Source: Basidiobolus meristosporus CBS 931.73
Taxonomy: Eukaryota; Basidiobolomycota; Basidiobolomycetes; Basidiobolales; Basidiobolaceae
Assembly (NCBI GenBank): GCA_002104905.1
Contig: MCFE01000109.1
Span: 1-64,000 of the forward strand
Direction: 5' to 3'
Length of the DNA: 64,000 bases
In this document: positions 61,590-64,000 of the stretch, in pieces
Position numbering within the stretch: the first letter of the stretch is position 1
Layout of the letters: every line of letters begins with the position of its first letter
Program-made: the position numbers and the translations under genes
The notes under the pieces: model-generated
Told to the model about the DNA's origin: nothing
Databases searched by the model: none
Seen by the model: only the letters and a program-made list of their open reading frames with translations

Positions 61590-63340
61590 TGCATGCCATA
61601 ATTTACCACTTGAGGACATGGAGAAGCTGCATCAAAGGAGTCAACTGTACTCTGAAGACTGATCATGCCTCAGTGGAGTATATAAAGATGTAGAATGTAC
61701 TAGACTTGTTCCATTGCACCATTGATCATTGTACTAGAAAGTGCTGTATATTTTGTTATTAATTTGATATTTTAGGGTCATATGCATGTCAATTTTGATC
61801 CCAAATTGGCACTGTATGGCACCATCTGGCACTCTGTGGCATGATCAGGCCCTGTGTTGCATGCTATGGTACTATTGGGCACAATGATCAGCTGCAATGA
61901 TGGAACAAGTCTATTATCCAGCAGATTGACAAGATGGGATGGATACATTCAGCAACCTGACCTGGGGAATGACTACTGCCCTGGGTAAAATAATATGCTT
62001 GCTGACACCTTATCATGACTTCAACAAGTTGCACAGCTCAGCATGATGCATGAAGCAGCTTGCTGCATTTAATCACAGAGGACTTGGAGGATCAAGCCAT
62101 TCCTAAGGAGATGGATGAAGATACCATGAAGATTATCCAGGATGAAGCCAGCAGGTTTGTAGCACAGGATGAAACACTCAACCATATTGATGACAGATGC
62201 CCTATTACCTATTGCTGATGGAAGCCCTATTGCCAATTGCCCCTAAGTTGCATGCCTGGAGTCAATACACAAGCTACACAAAGTAAACATCTTGGAACTT
62301 AAGGAATCTGAAGACTTGAGAAAGCTAGAGCATGGTGGCCCAGAATAAACAATTCATTGACAAGCTAGTGGAAACATGACCAAGTGGTCAAATTAATCAA
62401 CATTTACCACAGATAATTGCTGAACTCTTTCCCTTGGGGCCTGTGAGAGCATTTGAGAGATGGGAAATCAGCTCTGCTAGAAGACTACCCATTACTAGGA
62501 AATGCAATCAGTGGATCCCAGTAGCAATTGACCCTGCCACCACATGGCCAGAGACAAGAGCTGCACTGGTAGCCAGCAAATGAGAAGTTGCAAGTTTAAT
62601 TTCCATAAGATGCTGATAAAGCTTATATACCATATAGAATTCTTATCCAATACAGGAGCAAACTCTATGGCAAAAACATGGCAGAATACCTGGAAATGCA
62701 GCAAATCAAACATTTTAAAACTATGGCATATTACCCTAGCACCAATGGAGCTGCAGAATGATTTACTGGACTATTGGGAAAAAATGATGACCAAGTATGA
62801 AATGAAGCTGTAGGTAGATGGGACTAGTATATTGATAAAGTACTGTTTGCTGGCAGAGTAAGGGAGCACAACATAACCAAGTAGTTGCTATTTACTTAGT
62901 TTATGGATGTGAACCAAGGATTGCAGCAAAGCTCATATAACTAAAACTCACTGACAGAATGGAAGATGAGCTTAGTCAGCTTAGTAAGCTCAAAAGACTG
63001 GAACAACAGTGTCAGTAGGCTCAGGCTAAAATATATATAACAGTGCAGCAAAGCTGAATTAGAGATTTGCAAAGACTGAATCACCAGAAGCATTGACAGT
63101 TGGGAACATTGCTTTGCTGCAAAACTGCCCTCAGAAGAGGTTTGAGCTGCAATGGATAGGACCATTCAAGATCATAAGCAAGTGTCCATTTGCACCTTAC
63201 CAACTAGCAGTCAAAAAACAGAATATCTAACATGATTTAACTCATAACAATGGACTCAAGCTTGCAAGACCTACTAGCATTGCTGAACCATCTGTTTACT
63301 GGTATCACTAGAATGGAGATTCAGGAGAACCCTCTCAGCC
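61590..63340 (+). pseudogene. Gypsy RNase H-integrase relic
   Basis: By translation in shifting frames: CTLKTDHAS (compare CIIRTDHAS), LSSRLTRWDGYIQQ, ARAWWP, RAFERWE, NQWIPVAID, ILSNTGANS, APMELQND and VYWYH-stop-NGDSGE follow, in order, the intact gypsy Pol at 6850-8340. A MITE interrupts RNase H. Completely non-functional. Confidence 0.82.
61703..61911. mobile_element. 209-bp MITE with TA target duplication
   Basis: Terminal inverted repeats of about 28-31 bp: GACTTGTTCCAT.TGCA..TGATCATTGT and its complement at the right end. TA flanks both sides (61701-61702, 61912-61913). Removing it with one TA rejoins the gypsy RNase H reading. TA targets and short length suggest a Tc1/mariner-derived MITE. 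Confidence 0.87.
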
Positions 63341-63589
63341 TTAGTAGAGAAGAAAGCTATGTTCCATCACTTGAATGTAGAGGTTAAATCATTTCTTGCC
63401 AATAGAACTAGATTTATGTTCAGGCTATCTGTATATCAGTATTATCTATCAAATTTAACAGTGTTGGTCAGCAGATGAATCAGCAGACCTATATCAGAGA
63501 GAAATGGATGTATAAAGTATGATTCAATCAGTTATGATGCTGTAAATATCTTCATCAGTAGGGATTAAAGCATCTAGCAGATGGCCACA

Positions 63590-64000
63590 GGACCACCATC
63601 TTGGCTCTTGATCAGCTTTAAAGTATTGCCATCATATACTCTGTACCCTTCAGAGTCCACACAATACCCCAGATATAACTCATTTCTACTTGCTGATTTC
63701 AGTTTTGAGTGTGTTTTGTCAGGGATGTAATAGTAATCTCACTGTTAAAGATCCTTCAGTGCTGGAGGTCTAGTTTCTTGCCTGTATATGTTTTTCTGAG
63801 TTTATACACATATGCATTGTTTTCACTCCAAAACCTGTGGTTAACTTTTCTAGCATGGAGCATAGATCTTCCTATTTCTATTGTTGCTCTGTGAGTATAT
63901 TTCTGCCACCCTGCTGTGCTGTAGAATACATGAATCAGTAGTCTGTTGCAGTGGAACAGTAGTGGATCAGTGCATTGCTAGCTTCTGTGAACATTATTTC
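63590..64000 (-). pseudogene. Another decayed copia integrase C-terminal region, running off the right edge
   Basis: The minus strand reads YYIPDKTHSKLKSASRNELYLGYCVDSEG..YDGNTLKLIKSQDGG (63725-63600), the conserved domain after copia integrase. Upstream (63990-63730) there is a broken match to ..VAE..RNRKIYA.C..KS..FGVKT... A different, better preserved copia family than the one at 51-57 kb. Confidence 0.8.

Larger units (their letters stand above)
61218..63508 (+). mobile_element. Internally deleted, decayed Ty3/gypsy element
   Basis: LTR-like direct repeats at about 61218-61372 (TGTTATGATACACTTGAATG start, the same TGTTATG as the intact gypsy) and 63360-63508 flank a body that reads, through many stops, as RNase H plus integrase. 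Gag, protease and RT are missing, so a deletion joined the 5' LTR region to RNase H. Confidence 0.8.

Overview
The window reads as nuclear DNA of an early-diverging (non-Dikarya) fungus. Genes are compact, with many spliceosomal introns of about 50-75 nt. The gene set includes cytosolic ribosomal proteins, a mitochondrial leucyl-tRNA synthetase, an Rck2/Srk1-type kinase and a PITPalpha/beta-type lipid transfer protein. Two introns carry U12-type (minor spliceosome) signals, one of them with AT-AC ends; most yeasts and filamentous Dikarya have lost these. I cannot name the species from sequence alone; Zoopagomycota or Mucoromycota is an inference. || Layout: (1) 1-9.6 kb is a transposon landing zone around Pol III genes: a copia LTR pair, a U6 snRNA, a tRNA-Thr(CGU)-like gene, two tandem LTRs, an older gypsy LTR, tRNA-Arg(UCG), and a nearly intact Ty3/gypsy element (3937-8584) with identical LTRs and one frameshift. 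(2) 9.6-21 kb is mostly secreted and surface functions: a Gly/Asn-rich repeat protein, a Kex2-site/collagen-like secreted protein broken by two homopolymer frameshifts, a hexose transporter, an NmrA-like reductase, and a recent 1.1-kb duplication carrying two nearly identical Cys-rich secreted proteins. (3) 22.4-28.6 kb: an alpha-arrestin with a PPxY motif, two unknown proteins and an auxin-efflux-carrier (AEC) family transporter. (4) 28.9-49.5 kb is a dense housekeeping island: RPS16, RPL13, RPL32, RPS3 (with an intronic C/D snoRNA), an unknown acidic protein, 18-exon mitochondrial LeuRS, a tail-anchored coiled-coil protein, enolase, GAPDH, a CaMK-type kinase, PITP and a small hydrophilic protein. 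(5) 50-64 kb is gene-free, strongly CpG-poor repeat DNA: a decayed copia element with nested insertions (including a 675-bp solo LTR with a perfect target duplication), a gypsy relic with a TA-flanked MITE inside it, and part of another copia. || Working together: the four ribosomal protein genes form a translation block, and enolase and GAPDH are adjacent and co-oriented. The arrestin (candidate ubiquitin-ligase adaptor), the hexose transporter and the AEC carrier are membrane-transport functions. All multi-exon models below were assembled by hand from splice signals and reading-frame continuity, and each total coding length is divisible by three.
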